From Schistocerca nitens (taxonomy: Eukaryota; Arthropoda; Insecta; Orthoptera; Acrididae), in contig NC_064622.1 of the NCBI RefSeq assembly GCF_023898315.1, positions 172,256,178-172,320,177 on the forward strand: a stretch of DNA of 64,000 nucleotides, given 5' to 3'. Below the pieces are notes generated by a model. That model saw nothing but the letters and a program-made list of their open reading frames with translations, was not told where the DNA came from and did not search any database. Position 1 is the stretch's first letter. Every line of letters starts with the position of its first letter. Both the position numbers and the translations under genes were made by a program. Shown here in pieces: positions 22,960-35,038 of the stretch.

Positions 22960-23760
22960 ATGTGTGCTTAGGTGTCTACAAACAGCCAAGTGGAAATGAG
23001 GAAGTGGGCCCTCCTTTTGCAAGACGAAGTTGTTCCAGCCTCCTTGCAGTCAAGGCAGAAGCCACAAAGAGAACTTGCCGAGGTAGCAAACGCCTCTGAC
23101 GGTTTCCTTCATGAAAAAGAGGGGGCCATAAATCTTCTCTCGCGACAGTGTGCAAAACACATTAACCTTTGGCGAATGCTGCTCATGTTCGATGGAGAAA
23201 TGGAGATTTTTTGTAGCTGAAAAACGAACATTATGCCTTTCACTTTACCATTAGCGTGAAAAGTTACTTCGTCAATAAAAATTAACCTCTTCGACGCGTC
23301 GTTGTCACTGTTCAGTCTTGGTTATACCTCTGTGCAGAAGACACATCGTGCATCATTATCTCCTGGGGTGAGTGCCTGGACCACTAAAATCCCATGCGCG
23401 AACATTTATGCGTGATTTTGGAAAAGGTTGTTGTGAGGTCTGAAGCTTACGACTTGCACCATTAGCTGATTTCTGTGGGCTTCGCTGTAATGCTGCTCGA
23501 ACGTATCGAAACTTCGCTCCGATACAGGAGACCGACCGGAGTTTTGCCTTTACAAACACAGACCGTCTCTTCAAACTGTTTGTGTGACGCATAAATGGAG
23601 ACGATGCAGGGTGACTCCTGGTGAAAGTGTCTGTTACGTACTCCCTATTCGCTAACCGATTGTCACACCAGCTTTTCTGTTATGGTGTAATTGCCATATT
23701 CTATACACTTCTACACCAACGCTTTCTGGCGGCTACAGCCTGCGACAATAGAATTACGCC
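22960..23760 (-). pseudogene. Tc1/mariner-superfamily transposase remnant
   Basis: The minus strand holds 'RAALQRSPQKSANGASRKLQ' (23356-23592), a helix-turn-helix-like N-terminal part of a transposase family with an RSPQKSxxRASRELxI pattern. Further along (about 23200-23010) it reads 'YGPLFFMKETVRGVCYLGKF' and 'WLLPRLQGGWNNFVLQKEG', matching the GPFFFxExTVxGxxYLxML and FxxQxDG blocks before the second catalytic Asp. That Asp position reads as Glu-Gly here. Frames are broken. No terminal repeats identified. Confidence 0.65.
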
Positions 23761-24258
23761 CATACCAAAAATAAACTTGTAGTGTTAGACTATTAAGGGG
23801 TTAAGGTGTGAAGCGAGTAGGTTGTACAGCTTCGTTTGTACGAATTTTTGTGTATGTGAAGTTCTTTTGAACTCACTCCTATTTTTTCTTAATTTCAAGA
23901 CTTTTTTATTTCTTACTAGACCCAAAATTTTCATTCTCAATTACTTTATATTGTCTTATTTGTTTATTTCTAGCGTTTTAGTTTATCATTAAGTTCTGAA
24001 TGAGTTCTTGAGTCTGTGATTTAGAGAGATTCAGTCAGTAGACAAATACAAGGTGCTACGGGTATTATAGACAGATACTGTGAGATGGTAGCTCAATATG
24101 TACTAACTTCAGTGTGTTTATTGTTTTTCTCTGCGTCTAACAGTTTTCCAGCAAACACTTGACTCAGTTTACTACCTGATGTTACATGTACGGTCGTAAC
24201 CGCGCTACGACACGTGTCAGTGTAGACTGTCCGTTTTGCGTCCACATGTCCTCAGTTG
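23761..24258. other. No recognisable gene
   Basis: AT-rich; no ORF or repeat signal recognised. Confidence 0.35.
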
Positions 24259-24259
24259 A

Positions 24260-24460
24260 GCCGGCCGCGGTGGAAGAGCGGTTCTAGGCGCTTCAGTCCG
24301 GAACAGCACTGCTTCTACGGTCGCAGGTTCGAATCCTGCCTCGGGCATGGATGTGTGTGACGTCCTTAGGTTAGTTAGGTTTAAGTAGTTCTAAGTCTAG
24401 GGGACTGATGACCTCACATGTTAAGTTCCATAGTGCTTGGAGCCATTTGAACCATTTTTT
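24260..24460 (+). mobile_element. tRNA-derived SINE, family A, complete
   Basis: Head 'ccggccgcggtggaagagcg' (A box degraded by 'aag'), B box 'ggttcgaatcc', normal body, tail 'gagccatttgaacc' and a short T-run. I could not see a clear target duplication, so this may be an older copy. Confidence 0.92.
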
Positions 24461-24829
24461 GAGCTCTCGATCGTTAAGTGAAGGCCTTCGGCTACTGCAC
24501 TATTCGTGTTGAGAGGTAATGCCTGAAATATGGTATTCTCGGTACTCTCTTGACACTGGGTAATGGAATATCGAATACCTTAACGATTTCCTATGCATCT
24601 AGCTCCAGCTAACATTCTGCGTTCAAAGTCTATACGACCACGATTACTTCGGAAACCTTTTTACATGTATCACCTGAGTACAAGCTACAGCTCCACCAGT
24701 GCCCTGCCCCTTATACCTTGTGTACTCGATACTAGCATCAGCTGTAAGTGCGCGTATCGTTATCCATCACCTTGGTCACCTCAGTGTCCATAAGCTAAAT
24801 CAGCGTTTAGTAAGGAGTGCAGCTGAGCT

Positions 24830-25470
24830 GAGTGAACCCCTTACTTCCTCTAAAACTGCAGACCAGCGAAACGCGGGCTCTTTGCCGCTATCGGCGGGGC
24901 GCGGCTCCTCTCTTGTGTACACACTGGGGTTCAGTCAGAACGCGTTCCCAGGGCGGCCGCACTGCTGCGGCAGACGCTGCACCGACCTGCTGCAGAAGGG
25001 CGGGAAGGGGGGAAAAAAGAAAAGGAAAAAAAATTGCGCCTGTCTGCTTCTCTGTTGGTCAGAATTAAACACAATCAGTAGAATAAACCGTAGCCGGCAA
25101 ACGGAGGAAGGAAAAGGAGCGCGTGAGGGGGTGGGTGCCGGTGGCAGGGAGCGGAGGCGCGCCGCCATAAAGGTAATTGGACAGTGGCTGGAGAGAGCTG
25201 CAGCCTGGAGCCGGAGCCAGCTGGAACGAGCGGGCGAGGGCGCATTTGCATACCGAAGGAGCGTCCGGGCGCGCTCGCGGCGCCGCCGCTTGAGATCGCG
25301 GTAACTCACGGGCGATCATTACTCGCAGGCCCACGGCGCGAGGGGGTGCGATCCACTGTGCAGTCTGGAGGCTGCAGTGCGCGGTTGCCGACACAGTCGC
25401 GAGACTCCGGCTGCCGGCTGGGTGGCCTCGACGAGGGCCTGCCTCTTCCAGTCTCTGTACTAACGGAACA
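24830..25470. other. GC- and CpG-rich island
   Basis: Strikingly richer in G+C and CpG than its surroundings, with NotI-like 'gcggccgc' and 'gcgcgctcgcggcgccgccg'. Long overlapping ORFs exist on both strands (up to 201 codons). They are arginine/alanine-rich and typical of GC-rich non-coding DNA. It could be a promoter or first exon of a gene outside the window, or a GC-rich repeat. No TATA box, splice signal or protein motif settles it. Confidence 0.5.
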
Positions 25471-25712
25471 GACTTCAAGGACATTTGGCCAGCATGCGAA
25501 AAGCATATCTGGAAGACAACGTTCAGATATCGCTGTAGCCATTTGCTCAAGTAAATGAAAAATGATTACCTCAAGGATGAGTGCCGGTTCCACTTTTGCT
25601 TAACGTATACACAACTTCCACTTCTACTTCCACTTCCTTGTTAAATTTTATTTTATGGGCATTACGCCGTGGTCCAAGACCTATTTCTGTGGCTCAATTT
25701 TCGCACCTCATA

Positions 25713-25840
25713 CTCGAAGGAAGCCTGGAGAAATTTAGTGAATTCATGGAAAACCTAAATCTGGACAGCCGGATGCGGATTTGATCCGTCTTCCTCCCTA
25801 ATGCGAATCTAGGGTGTTAATCACTGCCCTAGTGGTCGGG
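25713..25840 (-). mobile_element. tRNA-derived SINE, family B, heavily decayed
   Basis: Retains 'catggaaaacctaaatctgg', 'ggatttgatccgtcttcctc' and 'aatgcgaatctagggtgtta', matching the head and proximal body of 7128-7357 with many substitutions. The distal tail is missing. Confidence 0.75.
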
Positions 25841-28800
25841 ACATCATCAGAGACTATAACTACTCCGATAAGAGTTCCAACCTTAAACCAGCTCAAACCG
25901 TAACACGCAACGGCCGGGCTGGGGCTTGTTGTCTTCAGACGGCTGCCTAAAACAAGGTGTCGGGGCGACGTTAGGGATGGGAAAAGCTGACCGCATAAAA
26001 CCGATACCGGAATTTAGTTATAAATAATCGGTGCTTTTCGGTATTTGTTTGCTGTCCGTCATAACAGGTGTTATTTTTATTTTTACTAATAACCAAGTAA
26101 GAGAAACGACATATCAATGGTCATAGCTGCACTGCTAAAATTTCTCGCTTAATAAAAATTAAAGAAACAGTAATTTTTATTCGTGAAATTTACATTGGTT
26201 TCAAATATTCCATTACTATAGAAAACTGGAAAAACAATCAATCCTTTTTTAATGACAATGGCGACAAAAAACGAACAACCAGCAAATGGCATAATAACAT
26301 GTATAGTATTGGTGAGACAATAATATCCCTGCTGCTGTGTCTTGTGACTTAAGATTCGCGTGTACATGCAGTGTGCAAGATTTTCTCGGTGTCTCCGATT
26401 TGTCAGCGAATATCCGTTGCATTGCAAAATAGCAGCAACCCCAGTCTCGAAATATTTTTACAATGTGATATAGCAACGAAGTAAAATGCTTCAGTTGCTC
26501 TAAAAGATTAAACATTTGTCTGCCATTTCTATAACACAGCAAAAAAGAAAGTAAATTATAGCAACAGTAATAAACTGAAATTTAATAACAGTTCATTCAT
26601 GGTATATGATAAAAATATAATGTAGCTAACCTGCTGCATTTGTCTACATCATATGTCTTCATCTGCTTGCCGTCCTTGAAAACGGTCAAATTAATACGAG
26701 AAACAGAGTTTCCCAGTCTTAGTTTTCACCCTTTAGCACTGACTATTCGTAATGCCCAATTAGTGCTATGATACCCCAATTACAACTTGATTTTTTAGTT
26801 GAGTTTAAAAAAATTAGGATTAATACGCGAACATTGCCGATTTTTTGCGGTACTCAGCCACCTATAGACTTTCGAGAAAAGCAGTGAGCAGTGGACGGAC
26901 TAAGTTTTCTTTTATTTGCTTATCTAAGTTAATATTTTGATTCTATGTATCTTGAAACTGAAAGTCAAAAATTTTTAACCTTCATTCGATTTCTACGTTT
27001 ACTACAGGAAATAATAGGAATTAAAAATCGAAAATACTTTACTTCAGAAACTGGTTATTTTGAGCAGTTTTAACGGTCATGTTAAAGTGGGGTGGAAAAA
27101 ACGATATAACCGAAAACCGGTTGTTTCAGTGATAACCACCTTCCGTAACCGACATGTGTTGTGGAGTTTATAATGGGGAAGAGTTGACGATCTTCACGTT
27201 ATCAGTATTACTTAAGAGCTATCCCACTTCATTGTTTCATGGTTCATAGTTGAAGATAGCCTATCAAATGCATTTTTTAAATATTTTGCATTACTATTGA
27301 CCAAATTTAAAGATTTCAAATGCTGCCATAACATAATATGTACTCATTAACAGACATAAACTTACCTTAATGGTTTAATGAAACAAGACAAGTAATACAG
27401 TTCGAAACTGCGTATGGAGGATGTTAGGTGTAAATATTTCTGTCGCTGACGGTGAACAGTGTATGGAACAACGTTACATAAGTATTTACTTAATTTGTAG
27501 ATGAATAACATTAGCTATTACGAGAGTATGTTTTAAGCTTGTTTAGTGCATCCAAGTACACTTGACACAAGCAAGCGATTAATGTTTATTTATCCCTGAG
27601 CAGCACGTCTGTTATTGAAGTATAGACACGTGGACGCAGACGGATAGCCTATGGTGATATGCATAGTCAACTTTATGGCACAGTTACAACCATGGAGAAA
27701 ACATATCATAGGAAATTATGTGACCTGTTTGCGCGACATCTGTTAGACACAGAAAAAAACGACTAACACAGTAAAGTGGATAAATATTAAGATCACAACA
27801 TCTGTACCTGTACCGCTGACACTCTGCATATCCTGAGGCAGCCTAATGCAGAACGTACAAATATCCAGACTATATTTATCCATGGCCTTGAGGGTGAGAG
27901 CACTTCGTGACATGTAACAAACTGTGTACATAATTTCGTACCTTTACGCCATTTTTTCTCACTGGCATCCCTCTCCCACAAAATGTTGAAAGAAAAGAAG
28001 TTTATTGCTCACTACATTTTCATTTTCATGTAGTAAAAGAACCACACTAGGCATGACGTTTTGATTTATTACTACTTTACTACTGATTCTTTTCGCAACA
28101 CATTTACCACTGAATATACCTGGAAAATGCGTGGAAACCTAGCCTTTGTTTAAAGGGAGCATTACCGAGAATATACACATCCAGTATATGATAATGAGAG
28201 CACTTTGCTACTTACAAGAAACTTTTTCTCGCTTACAAGCTTAAAGTCAATTATTTAAAGCATTAACTCATTTGTAAAGTAATCAGAATTTGTAAGCTGG
28301 TGTATACATAGTAGTCCTATTTTTTAGAAAATCGGTGTTTTACTATGTAACGTTCTTTTATAAAAAATAACTTTAATCTTTAACCTTTACGATTGTGTTG
28401 AATAAATGTATGAGCGGTGCAATGGATACTAAACTCGAATTATCGTGTAGCGTGTTATAACTGCAAGTGGTGTGTGTACTCAGTGTTATTGTTAGCAAAA
28501 CTTTACACGAATTGATTTGGCAATGCAATTCCAATACCAATAAAGAAATACAGTCACTGCAAAATACACTCGGCCCCTTAGGCGCTGAATCATCTGGTCC
28601 AGTTCAAAATCGATACCTTTGGTCCCACTGCACATAATATATAAGTTAAACTGTCTTACCTCTAAATCAGCAACGGCGGAACGCGATATATTCTGGTCTC
28701 TCATGAAAAAACAAAACATGCTAACTACAGACTCATTAGTGTGCAGTGCTGGCCATAATACTTGAAACGCACATGAAATTCTTTTGGCTGATAAACGAGA

Positions 28801-30255
28801 ACATTTACGGAAACCCATCTTCTTTAATAAATATGACCTGGACAGGGAGGCGGTACTGATTATGGTGAATTCCCAATACTGAGTTCCTTTTAGCAAAATT
28901 ATATTGCAAGTTAAGTTAGTTTTTTTCTAAAACATTACTCACAACTGATTCACAAACAATGAGATTTAAACAGCAAGTATTATCCAACTTCACTAATCCA
29001 ACATAAATGCAAATCACGAAATTACACATAGCTTTGTCAACAAATCTTAGAAGCATTACAAAAGTGAAATATCTAACTAGCCTTTTTATCAAAACAGCTT
29101 AAGTACGTTCTGGGGTTACTCAACAATTACAAAATAATCAGCCAACTCATCTGTACTAACGCGATGGCAAAAACAAAAATCGTAATTATTTAACATCTTT
29201 ACCTTGCTTGTATGAAGACTTTTGCTTCCAAGTTCAACAATATTGACTTACCTACATTAATCTGACACTTGCTGGCTTCACACAGCACACTACTAAGACT
29301 GCCTACTCCATCGTCTTTCGCCCACAGACAGCTACCTACATCTGTGCGCCAAGCGCTCTCTTACTGCAGCACTATAATAATCTCAGACCAGAAGCAGTAT
29401 CTCTGGGTTTTCAGTCTTCAAAGTCAGCCATATAAAGCCTATCAAAGACATACATCGTTTATAAAATCATATTCGTGTGCCACATACAAATGTGCCCCAG
29501 TTGATTTCTTTTAACTAGTGTAACACTAAGACCCACAATTTGTCAGTTTCAGTGATCCTTCTGATCTCTTTAAGTTGTTTTTATGCTTTTCGTTTCTATG
29601 GCCTTACTGTATATCTAGTGATAATAATGAATTGATCTTGATAAAACCGTAGCACCCGACAAACAAATGTGGCGATTCTCTGGTTCTGTGCACAACTACG
29701 TGCGATCACATTGTCGTAAGGTTTTAGTGAGAATGAACCGCAGGTTTAGGTGGTCTGGTACTACTTGGGTTGCACGATATGGGTAGGTTGACGGGCCATT
29801 GCGGAGACGGGGAGAATGTTGCGTGGACTCACGCCGGCGCTGACGGATGAGGGCCCCGTGCTCTGCCTCGGAAACCAGGGAAGCACCGGCCTGTTCCACG
29901 CTCTGACAATGGCATCCCACGTCCCTCACTCCAGTCGCGCAACTGACAAGCGCGAGGGCCGAATGAGCGTCGCACGCCGAAGCAAAACCAGAAGCTTTTC
30001 CTTAGCTATCAACGAAACGGCTATTTGAGAGAAAAAAACGGAATTGTCTCCGACTGAAATTAAATGATCGTCATATTTATTCTAACATGATGCATTTCGA
30101 ATCTACTAGCCTCATCTCCTGCTGCATAGTTCATAAGGAGGTAAGAGAGTAAATCCCAAACACGCGCCACAAACATACACTGATGGAGACAAAACGAATT
30201 GTCAAAAACTAATTAATGAAGAGTAATGATATTTCGTGAATACATTTGTCTAAGT
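25841..30255. other. Long AT-rich stretch without recognisable genes
   Basis: AT-rich DNA with ORFs up to 134 codons (28492-28896, minus) but no motif. Two segments share an 'aaccgataccgg/ataaccgaaaaccggtt' flavour (about 25998-26015 and 27100-27125) and could bound an old repeat. A GC-richer 300-bp patch at 29700-30030 has an open frame of 70 codons of no recognisable family. Confidence 0.35.
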
Positions 30256-30261
30256 AATATA

Positions 30262-30923
30262 CGAGGCCTGTTCAGAAAGTAAGCTCCGATTGATTGCCAA
30301 ATTGAAACCACAGTGAACATCAGAAATGTTTTACTTGTAACAATTAGCTACACCTTTCAGCTACTTCTCTACGTAGTCGCCGTTCTGACTTAGACTTTTG
30401 TCATAGCGTTGTACCAACTTTTCAATAGCCTCATCATAGAAGGCAGCCGCCAGTGCTTTCCGCCAATTCTCCACGCTGGCCTACACCTCGTTGTCTGTGT
30501 CAAAATGTTGTCTTCAAAGACAGCGGTTCATGTGACCAGAGATGAAACTCAGGGGGAGACAATTGCGGACTGTATTGTGGGTAATCTCACATTTCCATTT
30601 GAAAACGATGCAGGAGCATCTTCATTGCCCCTGCAGAATGCGGCTGAGAATTGTCTTGAAGAAGAAACAGCACGACAGTTATGTAATGTTAGCTGCATAG
30701 CTTCAGGCGAAATTTCTCACCAGGCCCTCGTACTTGGCGGCAGACACTATTTTCTAGACATCTTTACGCACTCACTGCGAGCTCAGAAATGAGAAGAGCG
30801 ACGTGATGCTAACTGGGGTTATACTAGAGACACTACCCAACACATCTGTGCAAAGCTTTATCGGATTTTCATAGTCGTTTCCATTTCGCGACCGATCGGA
30901 GCTTACTTTCTGAACGCCCCTCG
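30262..30923 (-). mobile_element. Mariner-type deletion derivative with terminal inverted repeats
   Basis: The left end is 'cgaggcctgttcagaaagta' then 'agctccgat'. The right end, reverse-complemented, is 'cgaggggcgttcagaaagta' then 'agctccgat'. Both abut TA (30260-30261 and 30924-30925). On the minus strand, just inside the left end, decayed coding sequence reads 'NWRKALAAAFYDEAIEKLVQ' then 'RYDKSLSQNGDYVEK'. This is the C terminus of a mariner-family transposase. At 662 bp the element lacks most of the gene, so it is a MITE-like derivative that would depend on an enzyme supplied elsewhere. Confidence 0.87.
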
Positions 30924-30949
30924 TATTTAAGTGATGAACATCGAAAGAT

Positions 30950-31200
30950 CACAGGTTAAGGTAAGCTTGAGACAAGCCATCGCAACAGTGAAATGCTGGT
31001 ACATTAACAACCGGTGTAACAGCCAAAATATTGAATGCGAGCATGTAAAAGTGCCTGCACTATGTAGTACAGTTGTCGGATGTCAGCGTGCTGTGTTCCA
31101 TGCATCTTACACTTGGTCAGTAAAATGCTGTTTGTGGATGACGCTGGAGTTGTCCTTTCGAATCTGGTGAAGACCTTAGGAATTATTTCTTCATACGGCC
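30950..31200 (-). mobile_element. Possible Tc1-like remnant
   Basis: Sequence such as 'ggatgtcagcgtgctgtgtt', 'ccatgcatcttacacttggt' and 'gtggatgacgctggagttgt' resembles the antisense of a Tc1-like element, by recognition only. No terminus or catalytic motif is visible. Confidence 0.3.
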
Positions 31201-31580
31201 CTTTTGGAACATCAAATCTTGATTGAAAAATGCGCCTCATCGTTTTAACACTTCGCTCTAACTTGTAATATTCCTATACCAGAAACACACACGGTTTAGT
31301 GGCATGCATGGTTGTCACCTGCTCCTACGCGATGCTAACTTCCTTTCACACTGAAGCGGTTAAATGTATCGCTGTTCGCTTCGCAGTACTATTTATAGGC
31401 ACTACGTTGTACGATTACAGCGCAATCTCTTAGCAGCTTTTGTAAATTCCATTTAGAAATTTCTGTATAAACTTATATCGGAATAAATTTATCGTTTATT
31501 GCTTTCTTCTTTTCAGCGAGTCCTTTGTTGGATACCTTGTAATCCAACCACTTTCTTGTGCTGTAAACTTCAGAAATGCG

Positions 31581-31652
31581 CCCTAAGTAAGTGCCGCTTT
31601 GTACATGAAGTTTTTACCCTAAGTAAGTGCCGCTTTGTGCATGAAGTTTTTA
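31581..31652. repeat. 36-bp tandem duplication
   Basis: A 36-bp unit starting 'ccctaagtaagtgccgcttt' is present twice head to tail (31581-31616, 31617-31652). I see one difference (gtac versus gtgc). A partial third start 'cccatgaag' follows. The short ORF across it encodes the duplication twice but has no other sign of being a gene. Confidence 0.92.
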
Positions 31653-32129
31653 CCCATGAAGTGACTTGTAAAGTAAGGTGACCATATTTTAAGGGCATAT
31701 TCAATAGCTTACTCTGAGCACCAGAAAGAATTGTGGCCATAAAACAATATCTGAGTAAATTTTATGAGCTCTGCTTCATAATCTGATTCGAAAAACTTAT
31801 AGATGATATAGCTTGAAGGTAAAGCATGTCCAATGAGCTTGGTTAACTTAACAACATTCTGGAAGAAACCTGAAATATAGAGATCGAGAGCAGTCACGTC
31901 TCCGAACCTCCACACCATAACTTACCTTCTTACCAGGGATGCATGCAAAGAATAGCCATAGGCTTCTGCTGATTGCAGTTCTGAAAAAAAATGTGCACTT
32001 ATTACAGTGGTACCTAATACTGACCATCAGTCCTGCTAAAGGCAAAAAATGGATGAGTTTTCGTACTTGAACTTGAATGCAAAGTTCAAAATGCATATAG
32101 TGCCACGTAAATAGCAGTGTCTTTAAACT

Positions 32130-32328
32130 GCCGGCGGGAGTGGCCGAGCGGTTCTAGGCGCTTCAGTCTGGAACCGTGCGACCGCTACAGTCGCAGGTTC
32201 GAATCCTGCCTCGGGCATGGATGTGTGTGATGTCCTTAGGTTAGTTAGGTTTAAGTAGTTCTAAGTTCTAGGGGACTGATGACCTCAGATGTTAAGTCCC
32301 ATAGTGCTCAGAGCCATTTGAACAATTT
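32130..32328 (+). mobile_element. tRNA-derived SINE, family A, reference-quality copy
   Basis: The best intact copy for describing the family. A box 'tggccgagcgg' is at 32141-32151 and B box 'ggttcgaatcc' at 32196-32206. The linker 'gcatggatgtgtgtgatgtc' follows, then the body and a tail ending 'gccatttgaacaatttt'. Target duplication 'tgtctttaaact' is at 32118-32129 and 32329-32340. The family is about 200 bp and non-autonomous; it would be transcribed by RNA polymerase III and mobilised by a LINE. Confidence 0.96.
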
Positions 32329-32884
32329 TGTCTTTAAACTTGATAAGGGAATGTAAATAAACCATAAAAGCTTCAGTTCAATATATATTTATTACGAATT
32401 AAACCATAACCATGGATACAGGAAAAGTTTAATTGACCATAAGTGCTGCACATGGCACACAAGGCCACCACCTAAGAAGGAATTGAACAAAGAAAATTCT
32501 AAATACATTATAAAATCCTGGAATCATTTAAATAACTGATAGTGTGCTGTATTCAGTATGTGTATATTTTGATGGATTGATGAAAACCCTATTATGTGAT
32601 TATGTTCCACATGCATCGAAAACTAACACACTCAGAAACGAACTTTAAGTTTGAACACAAATAAAATCACATTAAACACCTGAAAATGCTGGAAGTAGGT
32701 ATTTCGCCAAGTTGCTAAAATACTAGCCGCAGTCCCAAATATCTTTATAACTCACTGCATGAGTATGAAAATCAGAAAGTAGCTTCAAAGCGACTTATTA
32801 CACCAGTACTCCACAGCAAAAATGTGGACGAAATAAATCACATGATTAGTAACATTTTCCTGCTCGAATGTCAAGGATTTTTTC

Positions 32885-33447
32885 GAAATTTTGTGTGTGA
32901 ACATTCACACACGTCCCCGACGAATGTTTGGACGTTTAAAGTTCGTCGAAACAATACTGGGCGAGATGCAGACATCTGTTTGACTCCATACTGGATCTCA
33001 CCCAGAGCGAGTGTGAATTTCCGGCGAATTTGAGCTTTATATCTCAGGTAATACTTTGCTGAAAGAAATGAAATTAGGGCATCTTGTACACCTATATGCA
33101 TTATCTTGAGAATAATAATGAAAAGAATTTTACGAGCCATATTCAGCCAGAAAAGTTTGGAAGAAATCACGCGAAGAAATTGGTGGCTGAACAATTTGAA
33201 ATATTTCTAATTTTAGATTCTTATATCTCAAGGACTAAACGTATGGCGGACAGCAAATTTGTCATGTAGTAACCTAACAACACAAGATTCTCAGGTACAA
33301 AGTTTTATTTATGTATCAGATTACAATACCGAATAACTTAAGTGCAAAGTTGAAGATTTTGTTAAAGGCAAAAAATTCTTTATTTTCGACCTGATTTTGC
33401 AAAAAACTATCGTCTATAAAACTTTTCAAACTAGACTCATTACGAAC
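32885..33447 (+). repeat. Left arm of a large diverged inverted repeat
   Basis: This 563-bp arm aligns with the reverse complement of 34521-35038. Landmarks in both are 'aaattttgtgtg', 'tgagaataataatga', 'aacctaacaacacaagattc' followed by 'tca', 'aagttgaagattttgt' (left) or 'aaattgaagattttgt' (right), and 'cttttcaaactagactcatt'. Identity looks moderate, with small indels. No coding signal. Confidence 0.88.
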
Positions 33448-34520
33448 ATGGTTTAATTACCAAAAAGGTTTGTTTGATTCTTCAAAGAGGACCAGCAGTG
33501 CTAGATAATATGAATTAAAGTTGGGATCGAAAATAACGCCTGTAAAAAATGTAAACTTTAGGTTCTTACATCTCGTAGAGTGAAGGCACGATGAGTATGA
33601 CACTAAACTCACAATAGCTCGATATCACAAGGATGTGGGTTACAAAAACTAATTCGGCTATTATTTTCCAATAATCTGCAAATTCGTAGAAAAGTAACGA
33701 TTTTTGTGAAAGGGTGAAAATAGTGTTCGTTCGACACTTCATCCACAAATACCGTTTTATATTAAAGTTGCAAGACCAGCCTCGTCAGAAGCAAAGGGTT
33801 TTCAGCCCCCATAGAACTGCAGGATTAATTTACAACATGGGCTAACAATGCTACATAAACTGAGGCAAACTAGCCACAAAAATCACACTGCGAATAAAGT
33901 TTTAACTTTGCATTCTAATACCTCATTTATTAAAGGCTTGATAAACATGAGACTTTGGACACAACATCTTAGCAATATAAGGTTTTCCCATGTAAAATAT
34001 CATTCAACTATTGCCCTATAAAATTCTACACACTCAGTTCAAGCTTGATTTTGGTGAAAGTTATAAAAATGGATCTCATTCATTTTCCTTTCAGAAAATC
34101 TGTTTTCCATAATTGATTTCAAGGTAATTACAGTTGTAAAGAGCATGTTTCCAAAATCACATTAGATTTTCCAGTGTGCGATAACAGTACTTAAAAATCT
34201 GAGTTAATATAACATGGCAAAAGGAAACATTGCAGCAACCTTAAATTTTCAAGTACTGTCTCACTACACTGCGTTGATGGACGGTGATATTGTCACTACC
34301 GGTTCAAGAACATGACCGACAATCCCATCACCACAGGGTTCACGGCCGACAGCCCTGAAATACCAGCCACAGATTGGTTTCTTCTTTCAGGTTCCCAAAC
34401 ATCTTAATTTGTTTCTTAATTTAGGTTCCGAGGCCTTGTGGTTTTTTATTCAAATTATCTCGCATCGTTAGTCCGTTTTGGACACTCAAATAGACTTTTT
34501 AGCTGTGTAAAAATATGGTC
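33448..34520. repeat. Spacer of the inverted repeat, with about 350-bp periodic similarity
   Basis: Segments around 33550-33610 and 33905-33960 resemble the arm segment at 33205-33265 ('ttctta(t/c)atctc...' then an A-rich stretch). They are spaced 345-352 bp apart. The downstream part of each unit ('ggt.acaaa..ct.att' and on) also matches loosely. This suggests diverged tandem units, not unique DNA. Confidence 0.5.
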
Positions 34521-35038
34521 TTTCTAATGAGTCTAGTTTGAAAAGATTTAAAGACCGTAGTTTTTTCCAAAATCAGCTCGGAAATACCATATTTTTTACC
34601 TTTCTACAAAATCTTCAATTTTTCACTTAATTTATTCAGTATTGGAAAGTGTCGCATAAACGAATCTGTATACTTGAGAATCTTGTGTTGTTAGGTTAGT
34701 ACATGCCAAATTTCATGTTCATCATACCTTCAGTCCTAGGAATATAGGAAGCCAAATTTAGAACTTTTCTCGGCTGCCGATTTTTTCGAGCGACTTCGTA
34801 CAAACTTTTCAGACTGAATATAGCTCTTTAGATTCTTGTCATTATTATTCTCAAATTTTATTTATTTCAACCAAGTAGTGCCCGAGATAGAACAGCTCAA
34901 AGTCACCAGAAATTCACCCTCGCTCTGTATGAGGTCGCGCAAGGAGTCAAACCGATGACTATATCTCGTACAGTATTACTTCGACGAATGCTAGCAGTGT
35001 TCATCGTGTCCATGTGCGAATGGTCACACAAAATTTCA
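34521..35038 (-). repeat. Right arm of the large inverted repeat
   Basis: Reverse complement of the left arm at 32885-33447, about 518 bp. The inner end is 'aatgagtctagtttgaaaag' and the outer end 'gtcacacaaaatttc'. No element termini or target duplications were recognised outside the arms. Confidence 0.88.

Noticed and set aside
24699..25304. A 201-codon ORF (and 161/124-codon ORFs on the other strand)
   Set aside because: It lies in a GC-rich island where stop codons are rare. The protein is basic and low complexity, with competing ORFs in other frames and no domain.
28492..28896. 134-codon minus-strand ORF as a gene
   Set aside because: AT-rich context, no recognisable domain, no supporting start or splice signals; length is within chance for a 64-kb window.
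30409..30792. 127-codon ORF
   Set aside because: It lies within the mariner derivative on the strand opposite the recognisable transposase C terminus; no domain.
32130..32328. Functional tRNA genes at SINE heads
   Set aside because: A and B boxes exist, but the acceptor and anticodon stems do not close properly and each head continues into the SINE body.
33450..34520. CRISPR-like or coding leucine-rich repeats
   Set aside because: Period about 350 bp, strongly diverged, no short identical repeats or spacers, and no open frame.
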